DNA of 64,000 nucleotides from Sclerurus mexicanus (taxonomy: Eukaryota > Chordata > Aves > Passeriformes > Furnariidae): assembly GCA_013396755.1 (NCBI GenBank), contig VWZF01006750.1, positions 2,520,586-2,584,585 of the forward strand, given 5' to 3'. Shown here in pieces: positions 23,565-38,800 of this stretch (its first letter is position 1; every line of letters begins with the position of its first letter). Both the position numbers and the translations under genes were made by a program. The notes under the pieces were generated by a model. The model saw only the letters and a list, made by a program, of their open reading frames with translations, was not told the DNA's origin and did no database searches.

Positions 23565-23730
23565 TGAATCACAGGATCATTTAAAGTTGAAGAGACCTCT
23601 AAGATGATTAAGTCAAACAGTTAACCTACTACCACCATGTTTACCACTAAAACACATTCCATAGTGCCACATCCACATGGCTTTCGAACCATCTACACAT
23701 CTGCCCCTTAGGATGGGAACAAGTGTTCTA
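23565..23730 (-). mobile_element. CR1 LINE 3' fragment
   Basis: The plus strand is the reverse complement of a CR1 3' end: 'aatcacaggatcatttaaag', 'gttgaagagacctctaagat', 'gattaagtcaaacagttaac', then 'accactaaaacacattccat' and 'agtgccacatccacatggct', ending around 'ttaggatggga'. The copy is in minus orientation, about 165 bases long, moderately diverged, and inserted about 0.3 kb from the CpG island edge. Confidence 0.88.
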
Positions 23731-26700
23731 AACAACTGTTACAGCATCAAGCAGCACAAGTATGTGGTCTACGTTCTTCAACAAAACACAGGTGAGATCC
23801 TTAAAACATTGAATACAGTAATGTAATATGAAAATTACAAACTGATGTACCACAATAAAAAGAGGCTCCCAACAACCACTGAGAAAAAAACAAACAAACA
23901 AAAAAACAACAAAAAACTTCAAACAAACAAACAACAAAAAACCCTGAGGGGGGGAAACTAGGTATTTGCAATTAAACTCCATATCAATATCCAGTCATAA
24001 TTAATGACAGCACTTGTCTTTTATCTGTAACAATGGGAAAAGTAGGGTTTGTGATTCCTTAGCTCACTTATGACAATGTTTGTTCAGTTTGGCACTGATA
24101 CTGGACTGCTATAGCTAATGGAAGCCTGGCATCTTATTAGGTAAATGCCACTACCACGCTTCAAATGGTATTTGGCTTCAAACAAGTGATCCCCATGAAA
24201 CTTTCTGGGGAAGATCCACATCTTTGATGATGTTTAACAAAATAGAAATCTTTGAAGCATCTGCCTAGCAGCTGTCATACAACAATATGTAATACAGAAT
24301 AAAATTCACTTTTAATGTGACTCAGAGTAATCTGGCCAAAGTGTTCATAATCCAGACCTTGACCAGCTATCACAAATGTGGTGAGCATTGCTCTTGTTTT
24401 CCTAATGATGAAAGGAATTTATTTTTCTTTCTTCATTTGTTTAAAAGCCTATTACCTGTTTGATTACTACACCAATTTACAATACAACTGCAACACCAAC
24501 ATCCGTTTCTATACACATGAATGTAATGCAGCATTTATGTGAATATAACCATCATCATGTGAATATAATTTTTTCCATCTTTCTCATGTGTTTTCATTGG
24601 AATATATAGCAAGAAAGTAACAGAGTAGTGTCTAAACTATTTATTTTCGAATGAGTCCTAAATTCAGATTTGCTCCACACAAATCAGTTTTCATGGGAAG
24701 AATTATCTTAGTTCTAAAATTTATATTTAACCTACATGTGGTCTTCAAAAAGCATGCTTGACACTTCCTTCCCAAACTCCCATAACCAATCTCTTAGAGT
24801 AATGCTTTGTCATCTACTGACACAATTTTATATGTTTCTATTACTAAAACTAAAAATCCCAACTGCCACGTATCACGTATCTTTCATTGCACACTACAGA
24901 GCAGACCATTCTTCCTATATCAAACACAGAATGGCACTCCTATGACCTTTTTGACTGTAAGATGGAAGCTTATCACTATTTTGGACACTTGGGATGGACA
25001 CCAAAAGTTTCAGCTGTGTCACCTTAAAGGACTAGATGAATTCAGAGCTGCAAATGTCTGAACTTGAAAGACTGCCATTAAAAGTATGGGGAATCTAACT
25101 GAGATGCTTTTAGGATGCCAGCAGAACCAACACATCAAGAAAAGGAGTTTCTTGTGCAGACTAAAGCAAACAAGTGTTTAAAATCAGTTTTAATTCATGT
25201 CTGTATCTAACCACAAACTCACAGTGGGAAGAATCTCAAATACAATTGCAAAGCTGCACCCTGACTGGGCAACTTAAAACAATGTGTGCTGGTATGGCTA
25301 TGGTTAGCTAGTCAGGCTCCCTGAAGGAGACCAGAGATCTGCATGCTGGCACAGAAAAGTGAGCTGAGGTAAAGCACCTCTTAAAATTACCAGCTTTCAT
25401 CAGTTTCTTTTCAGTACTAACCAGAGGTGCCCAACAGATGGTATTTGTTAGGGTGTGGATGGCAGGAGGACTCTTAGACTGAGAGTCAATGATGGATCTC
25501 TGTAGATTAAGTGTTTTTTTGCAAATCCATACAGGATATATGGATATCAAGTGCTATTTCTCTTTGCAACACTGGCCAAAAAGAAAGCATAAATTACTTT
25601 AACACATATCTTGATCACTTTTTGGAATTAAAACAAGGGCGGGGGGGGGAATATGTAATATGGTTGCTTAAGACACCTTTGTCATGAATTTGATGACACA
25701 AGAGGTTTCCTCTCCTGTCTTGTATCCCAGTATTTCAGACCTTAACATGAATAATACTCCCCATTCAGCAGAGCAGAGGGGACAGCACAGTGATGGGAAG
25801 CAAAGGGAAAGGAGAGCTTGTCCTGCTCCTGTTTCTCTGATGTCTTCCAAGTTCAAGGTATGAACTGCAACTAAGAAATCTTTTTTATTGTGCATTTTCA
25901 ATGAGGAGCAGGATACTCCTGTTATTAGAGCACAAAGCAAAATAAATAAATGAAGTATACAACAATGTGCTATAATTACAGGGTTTGTGGGCAGGCTGTC
26001 AGTGTTCATGGATCTTTCTCTCAGTCCTGGGGAACACATCAATATTATACACTTACTTATACAGAGTGTGTAAGCAAGCAAAAGTATTGCAAATTATTGC
26101 CCTGATAGGGACATTATATTTCTAAAAATGAAAAGAAAATTTTCAAGTCATCCTAAGTGTGGAAAAAAACCCTTGCATATCTTAGAGGATGACATCACTG
26201 TTTCCATAGTTGTTAATGTTGCCAATGATGTAACCGTATCTTTTATTTCTTCCTGCTAATTATGCTATTTTCATATGTATTTTGTGTTCTGTAAAAGCTC
26301 TTTGCCTATTAAAATCCTTTTCTAAGCAGAAGCACAAATCAAAAAAGTCTAAATTAACAACATTTCATTGCTGGTCTCTTCTTGATTAAAAACAATCCAG
26401 TACTTAAACTACAGTAAGTAATAGCCACAAATGGAAGGCTTTTCCTTCAGATGAAACCTGCTTTCTCCAGGAACACTGGCAGAAATGATTTCTTGAAGGC
26501 ATTATTCTCTAATATTTTTATTCACTTTGTGGTGAAACACACACAAAGTCCCCGTCCCTGAAGAACAAACTCTAAAAAGATGCTTTCGCTGCACTTGAAA
26601 AATTGAGGCATTCAAATCCAAGGACAGGCAGACAACAAAAGCTGTGATGTGCTTGGAAATCTCTGAAAAGATTCTTAAAAGGCATTGCAGAGGTGAATTG

Positions 26701-29700
26701 AACCTCTTTTGCCCAAGTTTCTTCCCTCTTGCCCCACTCCAGCTGTGGGGATGCTCCCCTGGCAGCTCGAGAAGAGCCATGCACCCCAGGCCCTGCACAG
26801 GAGTAGCCACTGCCTTGCACACAGTCCCCTTCCCCCTGTGATCCAGCTGAGGGGACCATCTAGTATTCCAGACACGTATTCCTCTGGGTTTTGTCTCTAT
26901 TTTTTTTTTTCCCCAGAGATCTGCCAAAGTTCCCCCTCCCCTGTGACACACACCCCATTTGGAAAGGGTAAAACAGCAGCAAGAAGGGAGAAAAAAACCC
27001 TAACTTTTCCAAAGCACACAAGGATGATTTGTGTTCTCACTTATGGGGCATGACTGTCACCGCTGATCTGCTTTCAGGCCTAGATTACATCTGATAAGGG
27101 CTGACCTTATTTGAGTATTCACACATTATGCACTCATGGAGAGCATGCGGACACAAAAGTCCCTCAGATGTTCTGGGCATCAATCACGCTCACAGCGTGG
27201 AGGCTGACAAACTTTTCTTCCCTTAACTCGGGACAGGAGAGGGTAGTCCAAGACAGACTTAATAAAGTTTAAAGCTGTGCCACAGTATATTTGGGGCCCA
27301 TTGTCTTCTAAAAGTGTTCTTTTCAACAAATTCTCTGCAGTTACCACGGGCAACAATTCGTCTTTAACAAATTGGGGCAAACTGTGTGCAGACTGTAGGG
27401 AGGAGGGGAAGTGAACAAAAGGCTTACCAGGTCTGTTAAATAAAAGCTGAACAACCAAAGCCCTTCTGTTTCTCTACCTGCCCTGTATTTACAAAAATAA
27501 AGTTCTAAAAACCATTCCTAAGAACGGAGTATTTTCAAAGCAAAACTTAAAGCAAATCACATCCTTAAGAACTCGTGAACCTATTATTGTTCACCACACA
27601 CAAATACTTATGCTCAATACCAAAAATAACACATGTTTTTGTAAAGGATATATTACAAAAGATCACTAATGACTAAAACATTTCATATATTGCAATGACT
27701 GACACATCTAATCTTTCCTGATTTCACATGAACTACAACTGCTTTTATAAACCTCCTGCTTCAGTCTACATGTTTATTTTAAATTATGAGACCCAGGAGA
27801 AAATAAGAGCATATAGCAGGTGATGCATGTGCTGCTCTGAAATGTACTTACCAGCAGGACCTTGCTGAATTTGTAAAGTCTAAATTCTCATACAGTATCC
27901 CCCTTACAGACAAAACTGACTATGTACAAACGCTTTGTAGCCAAAAGCCTATAGTGTTTTGTCAAGCTATAGTCTGGTTATATACTGCGGACTTTCATAA
28001 CAAATAAAACCAATAAACTGCCCAAATAAGCCATCATACCTAGCTCTCAAGCACCTTTTATTCTCCCTATCTGTAGACTACATGAAGTGTCTTTTAAAAT
28101 AAAGTGATTCGGTAGATTATGCTGGTTAACTCCAAAACTTACTCAGGCCATGTAAACCTTCTTTCACAGCTAGCCACTCCAGCAGAAACAGTAAGCTAAG
28201 GCATTTTTTCATATGATGAAAAAGAACAAAATTCAAATACTCATTTGTTGCTGCAGTTTAGGAGATCTGTTCATAGTATGATGCATCTCATTGTAGTGAA
28301 GTTTTGCTACTTTTCCAGAACTGGTGGGTTGTGTTTTGTTCCTTCTAAAGCCATTCATTTCTCAGTTATATATGAAAAGTGACTGATCCTTGAGCAAAGG
28401 AGCAGTACACTGCCAAAAGAGGTGAAAAGACCTTTGGATTAAGCCACAGGAAAAGTATATTGAGAAGGAAGTAGTATTCAGGCACAAGAAAATCTAGTAG
28501 TTTCCAGTAAAATGGGCAATATCCAAGATGATAGCACAGAGAAATCCACTACCAATTTCACTGAATTTTAATTTAAGCCATTCCCAGCAGTAGCACAGAC
28601 ACTCACTGCCTTCAGGAGGTGCATTTCCTAATGAGGACCTACTGTGGCTGTGCATCATGTGTTGCAACATATTCTTTTTAAAATACAAGCAGTAAACCAT
28701 CCACCTCATTGCATGTGGGAATCAGAATATGGTATGCTGACTAAGGGCTGAGGTTTAAGGCCACATGCCTAGTCTATAAATCTGTGTTCAGCTTGAACTG
28801 AAGTGTTCATTAGAAGACTTTTGGAAACAGAGCATTTGGATCACAAAGTTTCAAACAAATAATCATCCTAGTAAGAGATTCTACCCAGTCTAATATGATT
28901 GGGCCCACATCTTTTTTTTTTCTTTAAAAAGTAGCCTTTAAAACTTGAAATATTTTGATGAAAAGGAATTAATATCTTTTAGCATTATAAGCACACACTA
29001 ACATTCACATATAGGAGCTCACCTCATTAAAAGTTCATCTATTGGCTTCAATTGCATTACCTACAACATGGGTTATTCTATGATATGAATAAAAGTGCAT
29101 TTCTCCAACAAGCTGGATCAAAATCTAAACGTGTGAGGGAAGACTGTACCTTTAACTTTACTAATGCTCCTTGCTGATGATAGGTTGACTGTATTTCGGT
29201 AAGGAACCAACATCATAAATGGAAAGTTAAAAAGAGTTTGGATATGTGTTTGACTTAATAAACCAGAAGCGAGTATTTATAGTGTTTTGTCATATTCTCC
29301 CTGATCTTGCAATGACAACCTGCACATGGTACTCCAACTAGAAGCTGTCCCCATAAACTGTGAGCCACCATCATCTCACAGCAATATATCTACCACAACT
29401 AGCACTACCACAGCAACTGTATCTGTGTATTCTGTCCAGATATCTCAGACTGTGGCAAAATGAAACCGTACCTAGCTACAGAGGCTAAAGGCTTCCCCAA
29501 AAGGTCACATAACATAGCGTTTTCTGTGCTGACATATCGGATCAGAGCAACAGCTCAGTTTGTCCATATTCCTGTCTCCAATAAAAGGTACTTGCTTTTT
29601 ATTAATTTTTAAATGCATTGCTTTTTAATTTCATTGGGATGTCTCCTGTCTTTTATTATGTAAAAGGTTAAATGGAAGAATTCAATTTGCTTCTTCTTTT

Positions 29701-31579
29701 TATATGTATTATTTTATTTTCCTCTTTCTGTCTCCTCTTATAGAAGTCCTCTCTAACCAGTCCCCAAATTTGAAATTTCTTGCTCCTCTTGGACATAGTT
29801 TATCTCATGTTTTAGTCAACCCCCTATCCCTGCTGCACCTTTTTATCAGCTGAGGTGGTCTGATGCAAATGTGGTGCTCCTGGTAGGATGTGACACTGAG
29901 TGACATAGACACTCTCAGAAATCAGCTCTATCTGTTGTTTGGAGTCAAATGTTTTATTCTCTTTTCTCACTGTGCAAAGCAGATTTCTTTGACTTGTTCA
30001 TGAGGATACTTTTTGTACTCAGAGTTATTTCAACATTCTGGAAATATACCAGGATTTTGTATTTGACAGTGTGCAATTGCCAAAAATACTTTAACCTGCA
30101 CACTTGTATCAATTTAGCAAATCTCTTGCAGTTTTGCTCAATTCTTTCTGATCTAAGCTAATTTAGATAATTACTTTTTATTTCCCTGAAGTCCCTCTTC
30201 CCTCCAGAGCTTAACATACCCAAAACCAATTCCAGAAGTAGCTTGTTACTGCCTTCCTGGTGGCAGGAGCCTCCCAAATCTCCATTTCTCCGTTCCCTCT
30301 CAATACACCAAAGAATGAGGCTGCAAGAGGATGGATGAGGAAGACCAATAGAGATGGATGGTTTGTTGTCATGATTGGGTACAGAAAGAAGTACCTGAAG
30401 ACAGCTGTAACTACTCTCAAAAAATTCTTTTAATCATTCACACTACTTTTTCAGGGCTTTCCTCTCTCATCCATAGATGAGATCCCTCCATCTGGGGAGC
30501 TGAATCCCCCTGACCCAGCAGTCCACCCGCTTGCCTGCCACAGGCAGAGCTGGCAGCTGTTCTTCAGCCCCTTTCACCACCTGGGAACCTAAATTTAGAC
30601 CTCTGGCCTGGCCAGAATTAGGGGTTGAAAGGTCGAGGACAGACATGTTCAGTCCTATTCTCAGCACGCTGTCAGGGTGCTTAAGCCACCCGTGCATTTC
30701 TGCACATATGGACTCCTGCTTGGTGCATCATCAGACCTCTCTGCTAAGTGAGGTCTTTCAAGGTGGCTGCAACACCAGTTAACACGCACATTTGAAAGTG
30801 TGAGACAGCAAGGTTTAAATCTACATTAATAAGCCACTCTATAATGACCTTTGCCTTTTGTAACTGAGAAAAATTATACTAATGAGTGTTAAGCATGCTT
30901 AAAAGTAATAAACAATACTTTTATACCATAAAGTGTTCTCCACAATTAAATTACACCAGTCTCTCTTGGTACAATATCTGATCAGTACATAATTTCATAT
31001 TCAGAAGTTCCTTTCAGCACAGTTTGGATTTCAGCCTCCAAGCTATTCTCCCAAGCAATAAATGGACAAAGACATAGATTTATTCACCCTGCTCCCAGCC
31101 CGAAAGCATATCTGATGGATTTGGAAAGTGTCCTACAAATTCAAGATAGGCATCTGCCAAAATAAATCCCACTCTAATGCTTGCAGAGGATATTTTTTCC
31201 TCCCATACCCCTTTACTGGTTAACAATTTTCTGTTGAAATAATTTATTTTTTTTTTTCCCTGAGGAAACCAACTTGTTCCTCTGTTTGCAATCACAATGC
31301 TCAACAGCTCGAACTTCACAGCAGATCACCCTGAAGAACCATGGTGGCACACTGGTTTTAGGTACCCAGGTTTCCAGGGGGGTTAATTCCATAATATACA
31401 CACACTATTCATAACTTTCTTATAATTACAGGTACACAAAGACCACAGAAGTAACCAAACACACAGAAAGTAAATGCATTTCGTGGCTTCAAGGTCGTAA
31501 AGAGCATAAGCAGTACTTGATATCCAGATAAATCTTAGCTGTATTTACAGATTTATCATGAGCACATGATCAGAAAAGA
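23731..31579. other. AT-rich non-coding stretch, no gene recognised
   Basis: No known coding segment, RNA gene or transposon was recognised here. A G11 run with one interruption lies at about 25638-25649. GC rises locally at 26700-26860 and 30470-30780, where frames of 60-149 codons exist on both strands without domains. Positions about 27080-27400 look repeat-free and compositionally complex. A minus-strand donor (CTG then GTAAGT, near 27852) has no convincing paired acceptor. Confidence 0.5.
23883..23942. repeat. A/C-rich low-complexity tract
   Basis: About 60 bases of caaa and caaaa units on the plus strand, followed by a G7 run at about 23947. Confidence 0.85.
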
Positions 31580-31623
31580 AAATAAACCCCACCAACACAA
31601 CAAAAAATCCACCACCAACAACC
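31580..31623. repeat. A/C-rich low-complexity tract
   Basis: About 44 bases of accaac and caaaaa words with one or two T interruptions. Confidence 0.7.
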
Positions 31624-32136
31624 AAATTCCATTGTTATTAAATTCTATGTATTACAACAGAAGACATGTGAAACCTCAAAGGAGTCCCTTCTAGCTGGTA
31701 TGTTGAGCTTGAAGGCAAGTGCGAGCTTGCATAGTCCACTGGGCTACTGAATTTTCAAATAGTAATTTCAGTTTCACTTACTTCTGCAATAATATAAAAA
31801 ATAAATCTAAATTTGAAGATACTAGACTTCTACAGTATCCCTTCCTTTGAAGGAGCATAGTGTTTCCTTGTTTGTGGGGGGTTTTTTTAGCTAAAATGCA
31901 TATTAAGACATTAAAAAAAATGCCCTTGGCTTTTCCTCTTTAAATAAGTAGACAGCTTCTTTAGACCTTCACATTCCTTCACCTGTCCCCAGTTACAAAG
32001 CGCAGCTGCTTGCAGGTTTAAGACTTTTTTGTGAAGTAACAGTTCATGATAATCTCATTAAATCCTTTCTAACACTTTCCAGTTCACATAGGATTTCCTT
32101 CGCTGGGGTAAGTGGCTGCTTAAACCATCTCTGTGC

Positions 32137-32157
32137 AAAAAAAAAAAAAAAAAAAAA
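32137..32157. repeat. poly-A run (21 A)
   Basis: Twenty-one consecutive A residues. I looked upstream for a retrocopied mRNA or SINE that it might tail and saw none. Confidence 0.95.
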
Positions 32158-35100
32158 GTCACCCAAAGCCCTCCTCACAGAGCAACCCTCAGCACCCAGC
32201 AGCACCCAGAGGGTGCAGGGGAACCAAAGCTTGGCCCCAACCAAGGGGGTGGAATAAATCCAGAGATGCAGCAGCTCTGCTGCTTCTCTCTACAGCTGAA
32301 AAACCACATTAAAAGTGTAATCCCCAATATTTTTTGCTTGTAAAACAAATCATGTGCTAAGCAAGCTCCTCTACCTGTAAATCATTCTGTTTAAATGTAG
32401 AAAGTTCCTCTCTCCCTTAGCCTAGAAGTACTCACTGCAAGAGACAGCAATTTGTGCTCTCAGGGAGAGGCTCCACGACCAGGTTGGCTGCTCAGACATC
32501 ACAGCTGTTCCCAAGAACGGGAGATAAGCCTCCCCAGGGGGAACAGACAGCATGAAACAAAAGTGAGACAAAAAGTGGCCTGATTATTTCATAGCTATGC
32601 CTTTTATCAGATCTTACAAGCCATGCTGGGGATGTTCTGAAGGCATTTTCAAGGAGAAGGACCTCCACAGAGAAGCCTTGGTGATAAGCAGCTGTATGGG
32701 AGGAACTGGGAGGAACAGCAAGAGAAGCTGGGATGCCTTCAACTGCTCTAAGAGGAAACGGGAACAATTTTTAGGCTCCATCACAGAAAATAATATAGCT
32801 TCAACTATTTCTATCAAAAGTTTTCATTTCACAGTACATGGTTTCATCGACTGCAGTTTAATAGGATTTTTCCCTGTTTACATGCACTTAAATGGCAAAT
32901 GCACTTTTCCTGTTCCAGCTGCCAAAAACTACTTTTTCAACTTGCCTGCCTAAAACCACCCAAAACGAGCAATGCAAAACATGTCAGACAGTTTAAGGTC
33001 TGTAGAAAAGGCTGGCCAGCTCAGGTATCTGGGTAACAAATATTTTTATAGGCCTTTCAGTGGCTTAAATCCAGGACAGCTCTGCAGTGATTTATTTCTC
33101 TCCAACAGCTTCTAGGGTGGCCTATGTAAAATTAGCTGGTAATCACAAACCAGGCCCCTAGTGGGCACGTTCCACACCCAAAGCATCAATGACTGGTGCT
33201 CGCTTGCTGAGGGTCACAGTAGAAAGACTGAGGGGGGAACGTGGGATATCTCATGCCATCAGAAAAACGAAGCATTACGCTAGGATTTTGCAGGATCAAA
33301 GCAGAGTTCATCTTATTTAAGCCATAAATATGTGTCCCTTTTTATGATCGTCCTGCTAGTACTCTGAATAAGCATTAAATACAGTTTTTAAGGGTTATGC
33401 ATAATTTGTCCTTCAAAAACCTACTCCCTCAAGAGCCAAGAGCATAGACTGTTTGCAGTTTGAGTTTCTACTGCAGTTCAGTCTCTTAGCTGAAAACTGT
33501 TCCTACATCTCAGTGTGGAAGGAAGCAAATACTAACAGCACAAGCTGTGTATTTACCCTTGAGGAAACTTGTGATGTCTGAGACTTCACTGATGAAGACT
33601 TTTTACATAATTGCAACACCTTCTTTATGATAGACTTGGTTGCAAATCCCCATGCACTGAAAGTCTGCAAATCTTGCCACCAACTTCTCTGCTTTAGGGC
33701 ACCATCAGTACACTGGCCTGGCCTGCAGTCTTCAGCTTCATCCACAGAACAAACATGCTTCTCAAGAAACAGGTTAGATATTATTAGTGGTATAAGCCTC
33801 ACTGGAAGTTGCAGCAACAGATTTTTCAATTCTTGTATGCTCTTAGAATGAAGATCGCCAATCAATGAGCTCCCAGCCACTCACTGCAACCAACTCGCTG
33901 CATTTGGGAGTAACTAGCTCAACAATTATCACACAAGTCTTATGATGCTGAGCTCCCCTCAGTCAGTCATCACTGAAAGGGTTGCCCAAGTAATATGTAA
34001 TAATTGCCTGGACCTTGGCAGCTCTGGCACCACAAAAGAAATTTTGACCAATCTCTGAAAAGAAATATGTGCATACACCAAAACAAGGTGACACATTTAT
34101 TCCATATAATCACACTGGGCTGACATGGCCCACTCAGTTAAATATATTAGAGGAGGCTCTTGGGAGCTCATTAGAGTTTGACCACTAGACTGCCTAAGTA
34201 TAACCAACACTGTAAATTTTTTTTCCTGCCTCCAATGCAGATCTATCCACCTCTGCCAAAACATCCAAGCAAGACAGAGGCTAAAGTGTAGTGCCTATAA
34301 TTTTTGTTTGGCTGGGGTGATTCAGCAACATCTTCCTGGTCAATTCATGTGCTGATATGAATCTGGTATCATCACTGTCTCTCAAGGACCTTAAACCATC
34401 ACCAAGCTGTGGTAAATCTCATACTTAGGTGAAAGCTAGAAGCTGATGGGAGACTCTCAAATCTTACAGGACCAAAACAAACACAGAAGTGCAGCTCGTT
34501 TTCCTGAACAATTCCCCACCATGTTTAAGAGAATTGATTCAGATAGACATTACAGTTTGATGTTCTCAATTCCTATTATATTCACTAGGGTCTAACAGAC
34601 TAAGTACCTCATTAGATATATTTAATCTAGATGATTCAGTTTTGCCATGTTTTTCATTAATTTTGGCTGATCTATTTTCATATATTCTATGAATATTCTT
34701 TCTTTAAAATGTGCTACTTTACTTCTCTGGCTGTAGATAATATGCTCATCTCAGTACTTGCAAATATTCAGATGGAAAATAAAAACTAGACACTAGAAGT
34801 CACATGCTTATTTAAGCATGTAGCTGGACAGTATCAATATGACACAAGGACAGTAGATGAAAATTAACCTACAATTCTGTAATACCGTCAAATAAATCTA
34901 CCTACTAATGAAAGGAAACACATTTTCCATAAGAATTCAAGTGGTATCCAAGTAACAATTCCATGATGATACATTTTCAATTAAAGAATTACAATAGACT
35001 ACACTTATTTTTTCTCTCTAATATTAGGATATAATTCATTATTGTACAGGCAGCTGAATATTAGTGTAAAACCTCTGTTCTTTGTCTTTGTGGTAACTGG

Positions 35101-35803
35101 GAGACATATTCAAGGTCAAATACTTTTACTAAAAAAGATACACCAAAGTTTTCTTCTTTTCTGTTATGTTGTTGCTTGGTCTCATCTTTTTTATCAAGAT
35201 AGAGAAATATTATCAAAATCTAGAAGAAACTCTTTGCCAGACTGACAAGAGTGCTGAGGAGCATACCCACTCATAACAAAAGCAAAAGTAGGTCTATTTA
35301 TTGCTGTTCTGTAATCAAGAAAGGCTAATTTCCTATAAAGCCAAAAGACTTGAAAAGCAAACTCATGATTACAAGAAAGTAGAGCCATTTAACAGGTCAA
35401 TGTTTGCAGGGAGCAGACAGTTTATAACTATCCATTTACGGTGACAACCTGCTAAGTGCAAGACAATGAAAATTTAATTAAAAATTACCTTTTATTATCT
35501 TATATGGTCACTTCATACTATATTCTGTCACATCACTCACTAATGTTGCTATATGGTACTACAAAATGTTAATATTTAATTTAACCAAATTACAAGCAAA
35601 ATGCATTAAATTTTCAAGATGATTTTCCCATATACAGCTACAAATCTGTCAATATTTACGTTCCTGAGTCTTGGTCAGAGGGCATTGGTGCTTGAGAGGA
35701 TGGGAACGCTACCCTGTACTGTCACATTCTTCACTAAGGCTTAGTTTCAGCAATTCAGCTTTCATTGCAAATGTTTAAAACTGGTAGTAACTGAATTTAA
35801 AGC

Positions 35804-35869
35804 TAAAAAAAACCCAAACAAACAAACCAAAAAAAACCACCAACACACCAAAAAAAACCCAAAAAACAA
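35804..35869. repeat. A/C-rich low-complexity tract
   Basis: About 66 bases of accaaa and aaaaaaccc units on the plus strand. Confidence 0.85.
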
Positions 35870-38800
35870 TGCTATCCTTAGAATCTGTGAAAACTGTTTT
35901 TCCTTGAACTTGACAGGAAAATGAAAAAAAAAGAGAGGGATGGAGAAAGAGAGAATCGAGACACTGTTCCCACTACACAGTATCTATGGAAGGTTTATTT
36001 CAAGTTAGAAAGCTACCAAGAAATGGAAAAAAAAAAATAATTCTTACATGCTGAATGGTAGTTTCTGCTTCCCATGAAAGCCATCTGTTCTGTGTATGTA
36101 CATGGTTTGAAAGACATTCCCGGGATTGTGTCAAGCCAAAGGAATCCCCACTAGAGTTACAGAAAAAAAAACTCTCTTTACGCTGGCAGGAGAGTGCTAA
36201 AATGCAACTCTGAAGACATGTATACCACCACCAGGCTCAGAACCACAACAGTTCTGCTGACATACCAGGCGTTATGTGGGATTTTCTCATCTGATATTAT
36301 ATTATGAGAACTGAAACTTTAGCAGAGATAATGCTGCAATACTTTGAATTAGAAATTCTTCACATAAGGCAAGATCTCCACTCCTCTCTGTTGCAAAATG
36401 GCATCATCACCCTTTCTCCCACTTGCAGCTGACACGAAAAATGCCTGGAAAATATTTCTGAAATAGAACTAATTCCTTAACGCGATTTTTGCCATTACTG
36501 ATTTTAATGGGAGCAGGACATGGCGCAGTTCAAATAATATACTTGTTTCACATTCATTTCCAAACTGGAAACAGGAGTCTGAAAACAGAAGTCTAATAAT
36601 TAATACTTGTATGAGAAGGACAATCCTTCCTGCAGGCCTGGCATTTTTGCAATCCCTTGTCTACTATACAACGGAGTTCAAATTGCAATTATTTTTCCTA
36701 GGGAGCAATTAAATACTGCTACCAATGTTAAGCATAAACACAACTCTAACTACAAGCAGCGCTCAGATGACTAGCTCAGGTTCAAGGGTTCACTGCACAT
36801 GAATATCCATAAATACCACTGACAGCCTTAGCAGTATAATGAACTTTGCAGCAACTCATGCAGGCAGTCTACACAATACAAGAACATAATGCCCCTAACC
36901 TTAAAGCAAGAAACCTTTGCAGAAGCAATTCTGAGCTGCTTTTACAGCTGAGACAGTGTATTTAAGAACTATTTAAGAAGTAGTCCAACCTTGTTTGTAA
37001 AATGTTCATGTGTTTATTATTTTTTAAATCATTATATAGAATCATATAGTAGAATGGAAGGAAACGAACTATATGTAAAGATGATCAGTTCCACTGAATC
37101 ATCACGCCAATTAGCAGTATATTCTTGTCTCCATGAATTTAAGCATGCAACATTACAAGACAGACACCCTGGGCTTTTTAAAGCATCACATAATATTTTA
37201 TCTTTAAGGTGCTTACATTTTTTTCTTGCAAACACTGGCCACAGTACCACACAGCCTCCCATAAGCAGATATTTCTGGCATCTCCTGAAAGACATGCCCC
37301 TATCCCAGGTCAAAAATCAGATCTGTGTTAAAGAAACACTCTCCATTTGAAATCTAGGGAAAATATTTAAAGCATTTGTTTCTTTAACTTCACTATTTTC
37401 CTAGTTGCAAAGACACTGCTTCTCTACTTCTGTATGAAGCTGCAGCATGAATAGTAGAGGAGGCTGCTATACAAATCTGTGTACTTTGTAAATGATCTTA
37501 GCAAGAGTGAGCACTTTGGAAATACAGTGTATTTTTAACTGACTTCAACTTCAGGAACCCTAAGGGTAGATTAAGATGATTTTAAAGAGTTATGAACTAG
37601 GAAGATGTATGGTTATTAAGTCAAAGGTGGTTTTCTATGTACATACAATGTAACAGCAACGTCCCTTCCTATCTTCTTGATCTCAATCCTGCCTGAGAAC
37701 TTTTTACAAGGTGCTTTTTGCTACCTTTAAAGGCACACAGAAAGCTATCACATCTGTTTCTCTGTTCTGAAATGCTATAGCTCCTTACAAAATACTAGCT
37801 AGAGTGAACTGCAGGAGACCCCCATCTATTTCACAGACAAGTCAGCTGGGCTTTGTTTAAGCAGCCTTCAATAGCACCTTAAGGCAAGATATCTGAACAT
37901 ATACCAAAGCAGATGAGGAGTACTCAGTGGTCTTGCCACTTCTCTTCAGGAGAAAGGCAGTAATCATCAGCAGATAAGCAGTAATGTATTAAAACCAGCA
38001 CATCTGTTCCAGCAGCAAACATCTGTCTGCATTCTACTTTATCAATGGATGGACCTGCAGTTCATCACTGTAGGGGAGCTTGGTGTTATTAGCTATGATG
38101 TCTGTCATGCAAACTAATAAACTTCAGTGCTGCAAGGCTCAAATATAAGCTAGAGATGATGCCAATTATTTTATTACTAATTTGCTTTCTGATACTTAAC
38201 ATTAGATGAGAAGCTTACTAAAGTTAGCAGATCATTCTGATTTTGAGCTTAGTTTACATATTCATTGCTGATGATCAAAATCTCCACAGGCATTTGCTAT
38301 GGTCTGATCAGCTTTACTAACCTATACACCAGAAGGTCACACACAAATATCAAGGCATGTAATGAAAACTTTCTTATTTTCCATGTGATCCAATTGTTTG
38401 ACAGATCGATCATGCTGAAAGACAGCTTTTTTCAATGTCAGCTTTTTTTTCTTCTCCATTGATTGGTTGAGAGGTGCTTCTGTGCAGCTTCAGAAGGCTG
38501 CTTCAGCCACCAACCAACCTGAACCAGAAATACTAATGCTTTTTTTGGTCACAACAGGCCTTCATGCAGGAACACCCCAAAGGCATGTTATTCTTGCAAC
38601 TGATCCTTCTCTTTCGCGATGGGGGGGAAATTCTGTCTTTAGCGAGAGGATGGATGCACACCTCTTTGAGAGCCCCCCAGAAGAGAAGGTGGCATGAAAG
38701 GGACCTCAGTTCACTGGTGCATCTGGCCTACCCAAGCCCACACAGTCTTTAGGAGAAGAAAAAGCGGGACCCAGATCATGAACTGGGTGACTCAGCCCCT

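Noticed and set aside
23883..23942. Repeated caaac units as a CRISPR or satellite array
   Set aside because: Irregular low-complexity sequence without fixed repeats and spacers.
26502..26951. 149-codon minus-strand ORF
   Set aside because: Overlaps a 114-codon frame on the other strand in a GC-richer patch; no recognisable motif.
32082..32107. 25-base microexon between a good acceptor and a GTAAGTGG donor (plus strand)
   Set aside because: Too short, more than one frame open, no peptide support; typical pseudo-exon.
32137..32157. Poly-A run as the tail of a processed pseudogene
   Set aside because: No cDNA-like sequence is recognisable on either side.
37036..37095. CR1-like words (atagaatcatatagtagaat ... 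gatgatcagttcc)
   Set aside because: Similarity is limited to short AT-rich words without the diagnostic ggttggaa/gggacct block.
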